In this document: one piece after another, positions 1-9,048 of the stretch
Layout: each line of letters starts with the position of its first letter
Position numbering within the stretch: position 1 is the first letter of the stretch
Source: SAR324 cluster bacterium
GTDB taxonomy: Bacteria > SAR324 > XYD2-FULL-50-16
DNA length: 64,000 nt
Assembly: GCA_028282885.1 (NCBI GenBank)
Contig: JANQGX010000005.1
Span: forward strand, 55,606-119,605
Reading direction: 5' to 3'
Made by a program: the position numbers and the translations under genes
The notes under the pieces: generated by a model
Databases searched by the model: none
What the model saw: only the letters and a program-made list of their open reading frames with translations
Told to the model about the DNA's origin: nothing

Positions 1-1
1 C

Positions 2-1639
2 AATGTCCGGAAAATCGAAGCGATCAAGCTTTCGGATGATAAAAGAAGTATCGTTTTTGCCATGGAGGAAGATAAACGTCTTTCAGCACAGGGAGAACCA
101 CTTCAGACCTTTCTGGCCGATGAGCTGGAGGTCTCTTATCGTGAAGAGCAGGATCTTTATCTGACCCGGGAAAAACCCCTGGAAAATGTCATCAATCGTG
201 GGCTGGATCTTCAGGGGGGAATGTATCAAGATGTCGGTGTTGAAACCGATATTGTCATCAAATCTGTAATCACCCGCATGTCCGAGGATCTTGAAGATGC
301 CTTGATAGAGGATGCTGTCAACTATGTCAGCGTCGATCCAATCAATGATCACCAGATTGAGCTGGTGTTGGAAGAGGATGAGAACTTTGAACTGAAGGGT
401 GATAATTACGAAAGGTTGTTGGGCTCTATCTATGATTACAGCGCTATCGAAAACGGCTATCTGATCACACTCCAGGATGACGAAATCGAGCGTATTCGGA
501 AAAAAGCCATTGAGCAGGCGCTGGAGACGATTCGTAACCGAATTGATCAATTGGGGGTTAAGGAACCCTCTATCCAACTCCGTGGGGACGATTCCATTAT
601 CATCCAGCTACCCGGTCTCAAAGATCCGGACCAGGCTAGGCGGGTTATCGGAACCACAGCGGTTCTGGAGTTTATGCTGGTTGCCAACAAAGGCTCAGTG
701 GATAATCCCGGGAAAGACAATATCGTACTCTATGAAGAGGTTCGCGATTCCCTGACCAAGGAAGTCATCAGGACCATCCCCCATCTGCTGGAAAACAAAG
801 TCCTGCTTAAGGGTGACAGAATCAGGGACAGCCGGGTACGGTTTTCCGAAACCGGTCAGGCGTCAGTCAGCCTCTCCCTGGACGACAAAGGGAAAAGGCA
901 GTTCGCAGAAATCACCAGGAACAATGTGGGACGTCTGCTGGCGATCGTACTGGATGGCAAGGTTCAATCGGCTCCCCGAATCAATGAAGAAATTGCGGGT
1001 GGTGAAGCTGTCATTACCGGGAGCTTCTCTCCGGAAGAGGCTGCGGAACAGGCACTGGTTCTGAGGTCAGGCGCTCTCCCGGCTCCGATCATGATTAACG
1101 AAGAGAACACCGTTGGCCCTTCCTTGGGTGAGGATTCGATTCGCAAGTCGTTGATGGCCCTCTGTGTCGGATTCGCAGCCGTCATTCTGTTCATGATGAT
1201 CTATTATGAAGTGGCCGGTATCTTTTCCGTAATGGCCCTTCTGTTCAACTTGTTGCTGATTGGGGCCGCCCTGGCCTATTTCCAGGCAACGCTGACCCTG
1301 CCGGGTATGGCCGGTATCATCCTGACTATTGGTATGGCGGTTGATGCCAACGTCCTTATTTTTGAGAGGATAAGGGAGGAGATCGGTAGGGGCAGTCCGG
1401 TCAGAACAGCCGTCAACACAGGATTCAGAAAAGCAACAGTTACTATTCTGGATGCCAACATCACTACCATCCTGGCTGCCATCGTCCTGTTCCAGTTTGG
1501 TACGGGCGCGATCAGGGGATTTGCCATCACTCTCTGCATCGGTATTGCAGCCAGTATGTTTACCAGCATCATCGTTGGCCGGATGCTCTTCGAAATTGTC
1601 TATCTTAGAAGGCAGCGACTTGAAAAAATCTCAATCTAA
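2..1639 (+). CDS. secD: Protein translocase subunit SecD (N-terminus cut by window edge)
   Basis: Inner-membrane subunit of the SecDF complex, which uses the proton gradient to help pull proteins through SecYEG. The reading frame is open to the left edge, about 20 codons before the first ATG at 62, so the true start and first membrane helix lie outside the window. Visible are the conserved GLDLQGG segment, the periplasmic P1 region, and a C-terminal block of about five membrane helices (last ~165 residues). That block contains the family signature GMAVDANVLIFERIREE, whose Asp takes part in proton transfer. secF follows 11 bp downstream, the usual operon order. Identification is secure; only completeness is affected by the edge. 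Confidence 0.97.
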   Translation, partial: NVRKIEAIKLSDDKRSIVFAMEEDKRLSAQGEPLQTFLADELEVSYREEQDLYLTREKPLENVINRGLDLQGGMYQDVGVETDIVIKSVITRMSEDLEDALIEDAVNYVSVDPINDHQIELVLEEDENFELKGDNYERLLGSIYDYSAIENGYLITLQDDEIERIRKKAIEQALETIRNRIDQLGVKEPSIQLRGDDSIIIQLPGLKDPDQARRVIGTTAVLEFMLVANKGSVDNPGKDNIVLYEEVRDSLTKEVIRTIPHLLENKVLLKGDRIRDSRVRFSETGQASVSLSLDDKGKRQFAEITRNNVGRLLAIVLDGKVQSAPRINEEIAGGEAVITGSFSPEEAAEQALVLRSGALPAPIMINEENTVGPSLGEDSIRKSLMALCVGFAAVILFMMIYYEVAGIFSVMALLFNLLLIGAALAYFQATLTLPGMAGIILTIGMAVDANVLIFERIREEIGRGSPVRTAVNTGFRKATVTILDANITTILAAIVLFQFGTGAIRGFAITLCIGIAASMFTSIIVGRMLFEIVYLRRQRLEKISI

Positions 1640-1650
1640 CAGGCAGAACC

Positions 1651-2631
1651 ATGAGGATTTTTAAAACAACTCCCCAGTGGAATTTCCTGGGGAGGAAGAA
1701 ATATGCGTTTGTCATTTCCGCCATATTGCTACTTGCCAGCATCGGTGGTCTGATTGCCAAAGGACTGACATACGGTATCGATTTCAGGGGCGGAACGTTG
1801 ATTCAAATCCAGTTTCAGGAAGACCCGCCGCTGGCTGAGATCAGGGAGCTGTTCGAGAAAAGGATCAATACCAGCGTTAATATTACCACCTTTGGAGAAG
1901 TCGAAGATAATGAGGTGATTATCACCCTTTCCCAGGATGCGATCCAGGATCGTGCCATGGAATTGACCGATCTGGTCAGCGAAATCCTGAAAAGTCGGTT
2001 TGACACCTTCGATATCCGGCGGATCACAACCGTGGGACCCAAGGTGGGCAGTCAATTGAAAACCAAAGCGCTTCAGGCGGCTATATTTGTCCTGATCGGA
2101 ATCCTAATCTACATTGGTTTTCGTTTTAAGGTGCGTTACGGGGTTGCCGCAGTTGTAGCCCTGTTTCATGATGTTCTGATCACCCTCGGGATCTTTGTCT
2201 ACCTGGAGAAGGAATTCACCATCACCATAGTTGCGGCTGTATTGACCATTATCGGATACTCCCTTAACGATACCATCGTGGTATTCGACAGGATTCGGGA
2301 AAATGTGGCCCGTTTCCCCAAAAAGCATATGGAGGAAGTGATCAATATCAGCGTTAACGAAAGCCTGAGCCGAACCATCCTTACCTCCATTACAACATTT
2401 CTGGTGGTTTTCTCGCTCTTTTCGCTGGGTGGAAAGATAATCCATGATTTCTGTTTTGCCATGCTGATCGGTCTGGTGGTTGGAACCTACTCTTCCGTAT
2501 TTGTCGCCAGCCCGGTTGTGCTCTATTTTGACCCGATCCAGTTACAGAAGAATCCGACTTACCGAAGATTGACCGGTGTGTTCGATAATGTCAAAACCCC
2601 ATTCTCAAAACCCAAGCGGAAGAAAGCGTAA
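1651..2631 (+). CDS. secF: Protein translocase subunit SecF
   Basis: Partner of SecD in the SecDF translocation motor of the inner membrane. The 326-residue protein is of normal length. It has an N-terminal membrane helix (about 18-38), the YGIDFRGGTLIQIQF motif at the start of the periplasmic domain, and a C-terminal bundle of about five helices. The signature GYSLNDTIVVFDRIREN lies in the proton-relay helix. It sits 11 bp after secD and 6 bp before argS, so the three are probably co-transcribed. A basic tail (KPKRKKA) faces the cytoplasm. Confidence 0.97.
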   Translation: MRIFKTTPQWNFLGRKKYAFVISAILLLASIGGLIAKGLTYGIDFRGGTLIQIQFQEDPPLAEIRELFEKRINTSVNITTFGEVEDNEVIITLSQDAIQDRAMELTDLVSEILKSRFDTFDIRRITTVGPKVGSQLKTKALQAAIFVLIGILIYIGFRFKVRYGVAAVVALFHDVLITLGIFVYLEKEFTITIVAAVLTIIGYSLNDTIVVFDRIRENVARFPKKHMEEVINISVNESLSRTILTSITTFLVVFSLFSLGGKIIHDFCFAMLIGLVVGTYSSVFVASPVVLYFDPIQLQKNPTYRRLTGVFDNVKTPFSKPKRKKA

Positions 2632-2637
2632 GACACC

Positions 2638-4395
2638 ATGGCATTGATCAACCTCGTCAGTCTTTATAAACAATCCGTTCAGGACCGTGTTCTGGTGCTG
2701 TTGAAACAAGAGTTCGGCATTGAGGATGTGGAAACGGATCAATTCAAATTCGAAACTCCTCCGGATGACAAAATGGGGAACCTGGCCTTTGCCTGTTTCC
2801 CCCTGGCCAAAACTGCCAGAAAAGCGCCACCCTTGATCGCAAAAACGCTGGCCGATTCCTGGGGGGAAACCTCTCTGTTCAGTAGCATCACCGCAGTTGG
2901 ACCGTACCTCAACTTTCACTTTCATCCCTCGCACCTGGCAGGATCGCTGTTGCTGCCCTGCTCCGAAGATCCATCCTATGGGGATAACGATCAAGGTGCC
3001 GGAAAAACGCTGATGGTGGAGTACTCATCCCCCAATACAAATAAGCCGCTGCACTTGGGACATTGCCGGAACAACCTTCTCGGAATCGTGCTTTCCAATA
3101 TATTGGAGAAAAATGGTTACAAAGTGATCAAGGCAAACCTGGTGAATGATCGCGGGGTGCATATCTGCAAATCCATGTTGGCCTACCAAAAGTGGGGAAA
3201 CGGGGGTACGCCGGAGGGTGCGGGTCAGAAAGGTGACAAGTTTGTTGGAGGGTATTACGTTCTTTACGACAAGAAAGAGAAGGAGAACTCGGAGATTCTG
3301 AAAGAGGTTCAGCAGATGCTCAGGGATTGGGAAGCCGGAAAACCTGAAGTGATCGATCTCTGGAAGATGATGAACGGCTGGGTATTGAACGGCTTTCAGG
3401 AGACCTACGAACGAATGGGGGCCTCTTTCGACAAGTACTATTTCGAAAGCGAGACCTACAAAGGCGGTAAGGAGATTATCCTCCAGGCTCTGGAACGCGG
3501 TCAATGCTATACAGAAGAGAACGGGGCGGTAGCCATCGATCTGGAGGATGAAAACCTGGGACGGAAGATCCTGTTACGAGGCGATGGAACGGCCATGTAT
3601 GTCACCCAGGATATCAACACTACTGTTCGTAAATTCACCGATTACGACCTGAATGGCAGTTTGTTTGTCGTTGCCAATGAACAGGACAACCATTTTCGGG
3701 TGCTTTTCAGGATTCTGAAACGTTTTGGCTACGAATGGGCGGATCTTTGTGAGCACATCAGCTATGGCATGGTCAACCTGCCGGAAGGAAAGATGAAATC
3801 CCGTGAGGGCACGGTTGTCGATCTGGACAATCTGATGGATGAGATGCAGTCCATGGCCCTGGAAGAGATTAAAAAGCGAAGAGAGATTGCCGAAGAGGAT
3901 GTGGACGAGACGGTTCAGGCAACGGCTGAAGCGATCGGTCAGGCTGCAATCAAATTCTTTATTCTCAAAACAGGGGCGACCAAAGAGATTACCTTTAATC
4001 CCAGGGAATCCCTCTCCTTTGAAGGAGCAACCGGACCATATCTGCAGTATACCCATGCCAGAATTTGCAGCGTTTTGCGCAAGGCTTCGGGGATTGAGAT
4101 CGTTTCCCCCGATGATGACTATGCCTGGAATCCGGAAGAGGTTTCTCTCCTGGTCATGCTGGCGAGATATCCGGAAGTGATTTTCCTGGGCGCGACAGAT
4201 CGCAATCCTGCTGTTTTGTGCAGCTATGTTTATGATCTCTGTCGGGCGTTCAACAAGTTTTATTATGATCATCCCATCCTGAAAGCGGAGAATGAATCCG
4301 TCGTCAATGCCAGGTTGAATCTCACCAGGGCCGTCAGGGGAGTCCTTAACAAAACCCTTGGTATATTCGGTATTACTGCCTTGGAGAAGATGTAA
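2638..4395 (+). CDS. argS: Arginine--tRNA ligase
   Basis: Class I aminoacyl-tRNA synthetase that charges tRNA-Arg with arginine using ATP, in the cytoplasm. The 585-residue protein shows an N-terminal tRNA-binding region (about 1-110), then SSPNTNKPLHLGHCRNN, the HIGH-type ATP site of ArgRS. The KMSKS-equivalent loop is EGKMKSREGTVVDLDNL, as commonly seen in ArgRS. A C-terminal helical anticodon-binding domain ends in LGIFGITALEKM. The start lies 6 bp after the secF stop, suggesting translation within the secDF transcript. No sign of damage. Confidence 0.96.
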   Translation: MALINLVSLYKQSVQDRVLVLLKQEFGIEDVETDQFKFETPPDDKMGNLAFACFPLAKTARKAPPLIAKTLADSWGETSLFSSITAVGPYLNFHFHPSHLAGSLLLPCSEDPSYGDNDQGAGKTLMVEYSSPNTNKPLHLGHCRNNLLGIVLSNILEKNGYKVIKANLVNDRGVHICKSMLAYQKWGNGGTPEGAGQKGDKFVGGYYVLYDKKEKENSEILKEVQQMLRDWEAGKPEVIDLWKMMNGWVLNGFQETYERMGASFDKYYFESETYKGGKEIILQALERGQCYTEENGAVAIDLEDENLGRKILLRGDGTAMYVTQDINTTVRKFTDYDLNGSLFVVANEQDNHFRVLFRILKRFGYEWADLCEHISYGMVNLPEGKMKSREGTVVDLDNLMDEMQSMALEEIKKRREIAEEDVDETVQATAEAIGQAAIKFFILKTGATKEITFNPRESLSFEGATGPYLQYTHARICSVLRKASGIEIVSPDDDYAWNPEEVSLLVMLARYPEVIFLGATDRNPAVLCSYVYDLCRAFNKFYYDHPILKAENESVVNARLNLTRAVRGVLNKTLGIFGITALEKM

Positions 4396-4495
4396 CATAA
4401 CTAACAACTACCAGTCGATTCCTATCGTGATACGCCAGATTCTTGAATCGGTTGAATTACGATACAAGCCTAAACCCTAACCATCGAATAAAGTC

Positions 4496-5884
4496 ATGAG
4501 TACAGAAGTAACAATGGACAAAATCATCTCCCTGGCAAAACGCAGGGGATTCGTCTTTCCCGGATCCGAAATTTATGGCGGTCTGGCTAATGCCTGGGAT
4601 TACGGTCCATTGGGAGTAGAATTGAAAACCAACATCAAGAAGGCTTGGTGGGATACCTTTGTTCGGGATCGTTTTGACGTGGTCGGAATCGATAGTGCCA
4701 TTATGATGAATCCCTCGGTCTGGGAGGCCTCGGGTCATGTCGGCGGATTCTCGGATCCGTTGATGGATTGTAAAGAATGCAAAACCCGACACCGAGCGGA
4801 TAAACTCATTGAAGAGACCTTGGAACAGCGGAACGAACCCGAAATGGTGGTGGAAGGGTTAAGTAATGAAGAACTGAAGAAAAAAATAATCGAATTGGAT
4901 ATCCAATGTCCCAATTGCGGAGCGAAGGATTTTACCGACATCAGGCACTTCAACCTGATGTTCAAGACTCACCAGGGAGTGACCGAGGATAAGGCGGCCC
5001 TGGTTTATCTTCGGCCGGAAACCGCGCAAGGGATCTTTGTAAACTTCAGAAACATCGCCACCACCAGCCGCAAGAAAATTCCTTTCGGTATTGCCCAGAT
5101 CGGAAAATCATTTCGCAACGAAATTACACCGGGCAACTTCATCTTCCGCACACGGGAATTCGAGCAGATGGAGATGGAATACTTCTGTCATCCCGACCAA
5201 TCCCTGGAAACCTTCGATTATTGGAAGGATTTCTGCCACAAATGGGTATTGGAGTATGGGTTGCAGGAAGAGTCGATCAGGTTGAGAGACCATGCTCCTG
5301 AAGAGTTGTCACACTACTCCCGGGCGACCACCGATATTGAATTCAGATTTCCTTTTGGCTGGGGAGAGCTTTGGGGAATCGCTCACCGGGGTGACTTCGA
5401 TCTGTCACAGCATCAATCACATTCCAAGAAAGATCTCCAGTACACGGTGCCGGGCACCAACGATAAATATACTCCCCATGTCATCGAACCGGCCCTGGGA
5501 GTGGACAGATTGGCCCTGTGTATCCTGATTGATGCTTATGAAGAAGAGGAACTGGAAGGCGGAGATACCAGGGTTGTGCTCAAACTGCATAAAAACCTGG
5601 CCCCGACCCAGGTGGCCTTTCTGCCTCTTTCCAAAAAACTGGCCGAGCCGACGCAGGATCTGTTTCAAAACGTCGCCGGTCAGTTTGTCTGTGATTACGA
5701 TGAGTCTCAGAGCATCGGAAAACGCTATCGAAGGCAGGATGAAATCGGAACGCCTTTTTGTGTGACTGTGGATTTTGACTCGCTGGAAGACAATGCGGTT
5801 ACGGTCCGGGAGCGTGATTCAATGGTGCAGGACAGAGTCCCCATGGATCAGCTCCCCGACTATTTGAAAGATAAGTTGGCCTGA
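4496..5884 (+). CDS. glyQS: Glycine--tRNA ligase, homodimeric type
   Basis: Class II synthetase charging tRNA-Gly. At 462 residues it is the single-chain alpha2 form found in eukaryotes, archaea and some bacteria, not the bacterial alpha2beta2 GlyQ/GlyS pair. Visible are the start region [26 protein letters not shown], the motif 2 region [26 protein letters not shown], motif 3 ([13 protein letters not shown]), and a C-terminal anticodon-binding domain. Residues about 85-145 hold CKECKTRH and CPNCGAK, two CxxC pairs that could bind zinc. It lies 100 bp after argS and 17 bp before hisI. Confidence 0.96.
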   Translation: MSTEVTMDKIISLAKRRGFVFPGSEIYGGLANAWDYGPLGVELKTNIKKAWWDTFVRDRFDVVGIDSAIMMNPSVWEASGHVGGFSDPLMDCKECKTRHRADKLIEETLEQRNEPEMVVEGLSNEELKKKIIELDIQCPNCGAKDFTDIRHFNLMFKTHQGVTEDKAALVYLRPETAQGIFVNFRNIATTSRKKIPFGIAQIGKSFRNEITPGNFIFRTREFEQMEMEYFCHPDQSLETFDYWKDFCHKWVLEYGLQEESIRLRDHAPEELSHYSRATTDIEFRFPFGWGELWGIAHRGDFDLSQHQSHSKKDLQYTVPGTNDKYTPHVIEPALGVDRLALCILIDAYEEEELEGGDTRVVLKLHKNLAPTQVAFLPLSKKLAEPTQDLFQNVAGQFVCDYDESQSIGKRYRRQDEIGTPFCVTVDFDSLEDNAVTVRERDSMVQDRVPMDQLPDYLKDKLA

Positions 5885-5901
5885 TAAAGAACACGATTCA
5901 T

Positions 5902-6324
5902 ATGTCCAAAGACCATCAACATTTGGAGGAGGGATCGGAGCTGCTGCTTGATTTCGAGAAATTGAAAAAAGTGACTGCAACCGGTCATTCCGTGCTACCG
6001 GCCGTCATTCAGGATGTGGAAACGAAGGAGGTTCTGCTGGTTGGGTACGTCAACAGGGAAGCCCTGGATTACGCATTGAAAAACCGGGTCGCCACCATGT
6101 GGAGTACTTCCCGCAACGAGCTTTGGATTAAAGGAGCAACCTCCGGCGAGTACCTGGATCTGGTCGAAACCCGCGTTAACTGCGAGCAAAACTCACTTCT
6201 CTACCTGGTCAAGGTTCGTGGAACCGGTGCCTGCCACACCAAAAAGAAAAACGGCGATCCCAGGTACGGTTGTTACTACCGAAGGATCACCGAAAATTCA
6301 ACACTGGAAAAAACGGAAGAATAA
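5902..6324 (+). CDS. hisI: Phosphoribosyl-AMP cyclohydrolase, variant active-site form
   Basis: By family this opens the purine ring of phosphoribosyl-AMP, the third step of histidine synthesis. The 140-residue protein keeps the HisI fold signature (ELWIKGATSGEYLDLVETRV) and the three cysteines that bind zinc in the family: Cys in NCEQNS, ACHTK and GCYY. The canonical DCDxD magnesium motif reads NCEQN, and a short insertion (KKNGDPRYG) separates the second and third cysteines. I have a recollection of similar NCEQNSL variants annotated as HisI in other bacteria. No other his gene is in the window, so a function outside histidine synthesis cannot be excluded. It is the last gene of the rightward run, 17 bp after glyQS. 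Confidence 0.85.
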   Translation: MSKDHQHLEEGSELLLDFEKLKKVTATGHSVLPAVIQDVETKEVLLVGYVNREALDYALKNRVATMWSTSRNELWIKGATSGEYLDLVETRVNCEQNSLLYLVKVRGTGACHTKKKNGDPRYGCYYRRITENSTLEKTEE

Positions 6325-6330
6325 CCGGAT

Positions 6331-6642
6331 TTAAAGAATTTTTCGTTTGATTTCCGCCGCCTCCGTTTCGTCAAATTCTCCCATGGTGTAAAGCCTGATT
6401 TTATTACTGCGGGGAAATTCCTTTTTCAGCAAGGTTTTTAGCAGCTTCTTCAGCTTGGCACCCTTGATCTTAAATCTCTGCTTTTCATAACCATCCTGAA
6501 TAACCAACAGCTCTTCATCCGCTTTTTTTACGATGATAACAGATCGGTTGCGTTTATAAGTCCTCAAATCGAGATAATGATTTTTCGGAAGTTTGGGCAG
6601 ACGTTCGAGAACGGTATCGATGATCTTGGTTTTATCGATCAA
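6331..6642 (-). CDS. Small conserved-looking hypothetical protein
   Basis: I do not recognise this family. The 103-residue product is very basic, with a Lys/Leu-rich helix (KGAKLKKLLKTLLKKEFPR) between strand-like segments, and no membrane segment or signal peptide. It converges on hisI, leaving 6 bp between the stop codons. The only possible start in this frame near the 5' end is TTG (or CTG one codon upstream), because an in-frame stop lies at about 6655. No clear ribosome-binding site precedes it, so the 5' end is uncertain. The regular helix/strand pattern and long open frame suggest a real gene. Confidence 0.55.
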   Translation of the reverse strand: MIDKTKIIDTVLERLPKLPKNHYLDLRTYKRNRSVIIVKKADEELLVIQDGYEKQRFKIKGAKLKKLLKTLLKKEFPRSNKIRLYTMGEFDETEAAEIKRKIL

Positions 6643-6920
6643 GAGTCTTTTGGGTCAGGTGGGACTGGGTTCGATTGTCTGACGGTTTCAGCTACCCTAC
6701 TAACGAATGTCAGGTTGCTCAACAGGATTAGCGATAGTTTCTCCTATTGCTGAAGGTTTCTGCTGAGTGTCCCAATGATAGGAGCCAAGATTCTTGCCGT
6801 TAAGCAAATATATAAAATTCTAATTCAAAGCGTAACGTTATGTCAGAACTGATGTATAGAGTTGATGAAGGCCGACTTTTCAGGTTAAACATTATCTAAT
6901 CCGCAAATGTAGACTGTAGC
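6643..6920. other. Intergenic stretch between two leftward genes
   Basis: About 280 bp holding the promoter side of the small hypothetical gene and the 3' side of the PKD lipoprotein gene. I see no open frame, tRNA-like fold or strong hairpin here. Confidence 0.5.
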
Positions 6921-8033
6921 CTACCGCAACAAACCCTCTCCACCTGCATCAACAGTGACTGTAACCTCGTCAGTGGCATCGAATTCGCCATCGCTCACTG
7001 TGAGCAAGATTATGTAATTATCTACAGTATCTGTAGAAAACAACGGAGAATCAGAGGTAACGTCTGACAAACTCGTATTACCTTCGGGATTGGTTTTGAA
7101 TTCCCAGTAGTAGGTTAGGGCATCCCCATCAGGGTCGTAACTGCCGCTACCATCCAATGACGCGTTAGCTGATGATGGTCCAATATCCATTTGAAAAGAG
7201 ATATTCTTATTCAGAATAGAAGCATCTATTAGCATTTCATCGAAGGAAGCTTCCTTATCAGGACCCGCATTCGCCACCGGGGGATTATTTGTTGCAGTGA
7301 CGATCACCTCATCGGCAGCGCTGTTTGCTATTCCGTCGTTGACCACCAGGCTGATTATAAACTCCCCCTTCTTATCGGTGGCTAGTGTAGGCCTGTCGGA
7401 TGTATCCCCTGACAGGTCGGCAGTTGAACCGCTTGGTTTGCTGGTGATGCTCCACTGGTAGGTTAACCCGTCGTTATCCTGATCGGAGCTGCCTGTACCA
7501 TCCAGCGTAGCGGTTTCACCTGATTTCACCGATTGATCATCACCGGCATCGGCTGTGGGGGTGTTGTTGGAATAGCCGGTAATAGCGGTAATTGAGACAG
7601 TATCGGAGGCAACATTTGAACTGCTGATGTCAGTGCTGCCATCCGTACTGCTATCGGCATTAATATCCACGCTCACGTCAGACACTCCCAGACTGATGAC
7701 GTAAACCCCATCCACATTAGGTACAAAGGTTGGTCTTGCCGTTGTATCACCGGATAGATCTGTCGATCCGTCTGTCGGCTGACTGGTGATCAACCAGCCG
7801 AAATAAAGAGTGTCGCCATCGGGGTCACTGCTTGCGGAACCGTCCAGGGTAACCGTACTTCCCGTATCAACAGTTTGATCGGATCCGGCGTTTGCCGTTG
7901 GTTGCGAACTCCCCCCTGTGTCGGAGGTGCTGTCTTCTCCTCCTTCCTCGGATGAACTGCACCCGGCGAAGGTCATTATGAAAATGGATAGAATGATAGT
8001 AACCCAAATCCTGATGATCGATTCAGTTTTCAT
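6921..8033 (-). CDS. Lipoprotein with three PKD-like repeats
   Basis: Secreted, lipid-anchored protein of 370 residues. The N-terminus is a lipoprotein signal peptide: basic MKTE, a hydrophobic stretch IIRIWVTIILSIFIM, then lipobox TFAGC followed by SSS. After a Ser/Gly-rich linker come three PKD-like beta-sandwich repeats of about 95 residues, each opening with a PxANAGxD segment and containing LDGS/T(A/G)SSDxDGD and a TVTVD-like last strand. The third repeat carries an extra segment (about 20 residues, LIDASILNKNISFQM) between its opening and its LDGSGSYDPDGD motif. I chose ATG 8033 because GGAAGAG lies 5 nt before it, inside the longer frame starting at 8045. PKD domains usually mediate carbohydrate or protein contacts; the target is unknown. 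Confidence 0.85.
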   Translation of the reverse strand: MKTESIIRIWVTIILSIFIMTFAGCSSSEEGGEDSTSDTGGSSQPTANAGSDQTVDTGSTVTLDGSASSDPDGDTLYFGWLITSQPTDGSTDLSGDTTARPTFVPNVDGVYVISLGVSDVSVDINADSSTDGSTDISSSNVASDTVSITAITGYSNNTPTADAGDDQSVKSGETATLDGTGSSDQDNDGLTYQWSITSKPSGSTADLSGDTSDRPTLATDKKGEFIISLVVNDGIANSAADEVIVTATNNPPVANAGPDKEASFDEMLIDASILNKNISFQMDIGPSSANASLDGSGSYDPDGDALTYYWEFKTNPEGNTSLSDVTSDSPLFSTDTVDNYIILLTVSDGEFDATDEVTVTVDAGGEGLLR

Positions 8034-8162
8034 GATCTCTTCCATTTTATTTTTAGATGATTATCCGAACCAGTTTTTCAATGGCGATCAGATCGGATAG
8101 ATTCAGGAACAATCTCTTCATCTACCTAAGGTTATTCTGACACTACAAGGGAGTCATGTCAC

Positions 8163-8186
8163 ACACTTTATAGTGTTTTTTATAAA
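8163..8186 (+). terminator. Weak hairpin with T run
   Basis: A 5-bp stem (ACACT/AGTGT) with a four-base loop is followed by six T on the + strand. No + strand gene precedes it, so its role is unclear; it may be a chance match. Confidence 0.25.
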
Positions 8187-8799
8187 AATGTAGTTGTTTT
8201 AACGCTATATTTACAATGATCCACACTTTGGGGCCTCCTCAGTTTTATTAGTTTGTCTGATTTTACCCGGTTGTTCACCTTACAGGTCCATCATGATGCC
8301 GGGAATTTGCTTTGCGACATCCACTTGTCGCTGAAAGAATCCGATTATCATTTGGGTATTTCATCCATTTTGATTCCGGAACACGGGATTGAATCACATC
8401 TTTATTCATGAAATGCATAGCTCGCTGGCTGATCCACCAACCAAGAAAAAGAGTATATCTGCCTGTAAGCCGAATCAGACATTTTTTTGAGGTAGAATCG
8501 TCATTCCTTTCCAAATTAAATAAAGATAATCCATGGATCGAGTGATGTATGCGCTAAATTTATTATTGAATGACGTGGGATAATATGGTAGAATAACGCC
8601 AGTTCCCTTCTAAGTCTCCGAAGGGAGCGCTTTAAAGTGCATTGTGAAGGATTTATTCAAGAAAAACGATAAATAAAATCTGTAGATTTATGACCGTGGG
8701 TTGAAAGTTAGAAAAAATTCATCAAATTATTTAAAATTTTATCGGAGGAGAAGCCTAATTCTATAAAATGATAACTGAAAAAGGATGGAATTCAGTCAA

Positions 8800-8946
8800 C
8801 AATGTCCGGTTAGTTTTTTTTTCGGGGGGCCGTGTCGAATGCAAACCCTTTTCAGCCGGGGACTTGTCTCAAAATGATCTAATCGCCTAAAAAGGGTTTA
8901 CATTCGACACTGAATTCAGAGACTGAAGAGTTCTAACCGGACATTG
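8800..8946. repeat. 147-bp nested inverted repeat (MITE-like or structured leader)
   Basis: The outer arms are a perfect 14-bp inverted repeat, CAATGTCCGGTTAG at 8800-8813 and its complement at 8933-8946. Inner arms of 21 bp (8832-8852 and 8890-8910) match at 20 of 21 positions, around a 37-nt loop. The spacers between outer and inner arms are 18 and 22 nt. I see no target-site duplication at the flanks and no second copy in the window. It ends about 100 bp before the chemoreceptor start, so it could be a non-autonomous mobile element or a structured 5' leader. It contains no transposase. Confidence 0.7.
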
Positions 8947-9048
8947 CTGTTTTCACCCCTGAACTGCTTGTCGGAAAGGGCCAGCCTGAAACTTGCGCCT
9001 GTCGCGCGGTTATCTTAAAACCTAAAACTGAAAAATTTGGAGATGATT

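Larger units (their letters stand above)
8034..9048. other. Gene-poor kilobase between lipoprotein and chemoreceptor genes
   Basis: No convincing gene. It contains the lipoprotein promoter side, a small hairpin with a T run at 8163-8185 (ACACT-ttat-AGTGT, TTTTTT), a stem TCCCTTC/GAAGGGA near 8611-8634 next to the palindrome gcgctttaaagtgc, and the 147-bp inverted repeat at 8800-8946. A 40-codon open frame at 8768-8889 overlaps the repeat and looks accidental. A 79-codon frame on the - strand at 8275-8514 has no recognisable features. Confidence 0.5.

Noticed and set aside
6650..6790. Possible tRNA-like segment (ggttcgat)
   Set aside because: No acceptor or anticodon stem could be paired with it.
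8275..8514. 79-codon frame on the - strand
   Set aside because: No ribosome site, motif or sensible composition; probably chance in a gene-poor area.
8768..8889. 40-codon open frame running into the inverted repeat
   Set aside because: The GGAGGAG is 17 nt from the ATG, too far, and the frame covers one arm of the repeat; no protein-like pattern.
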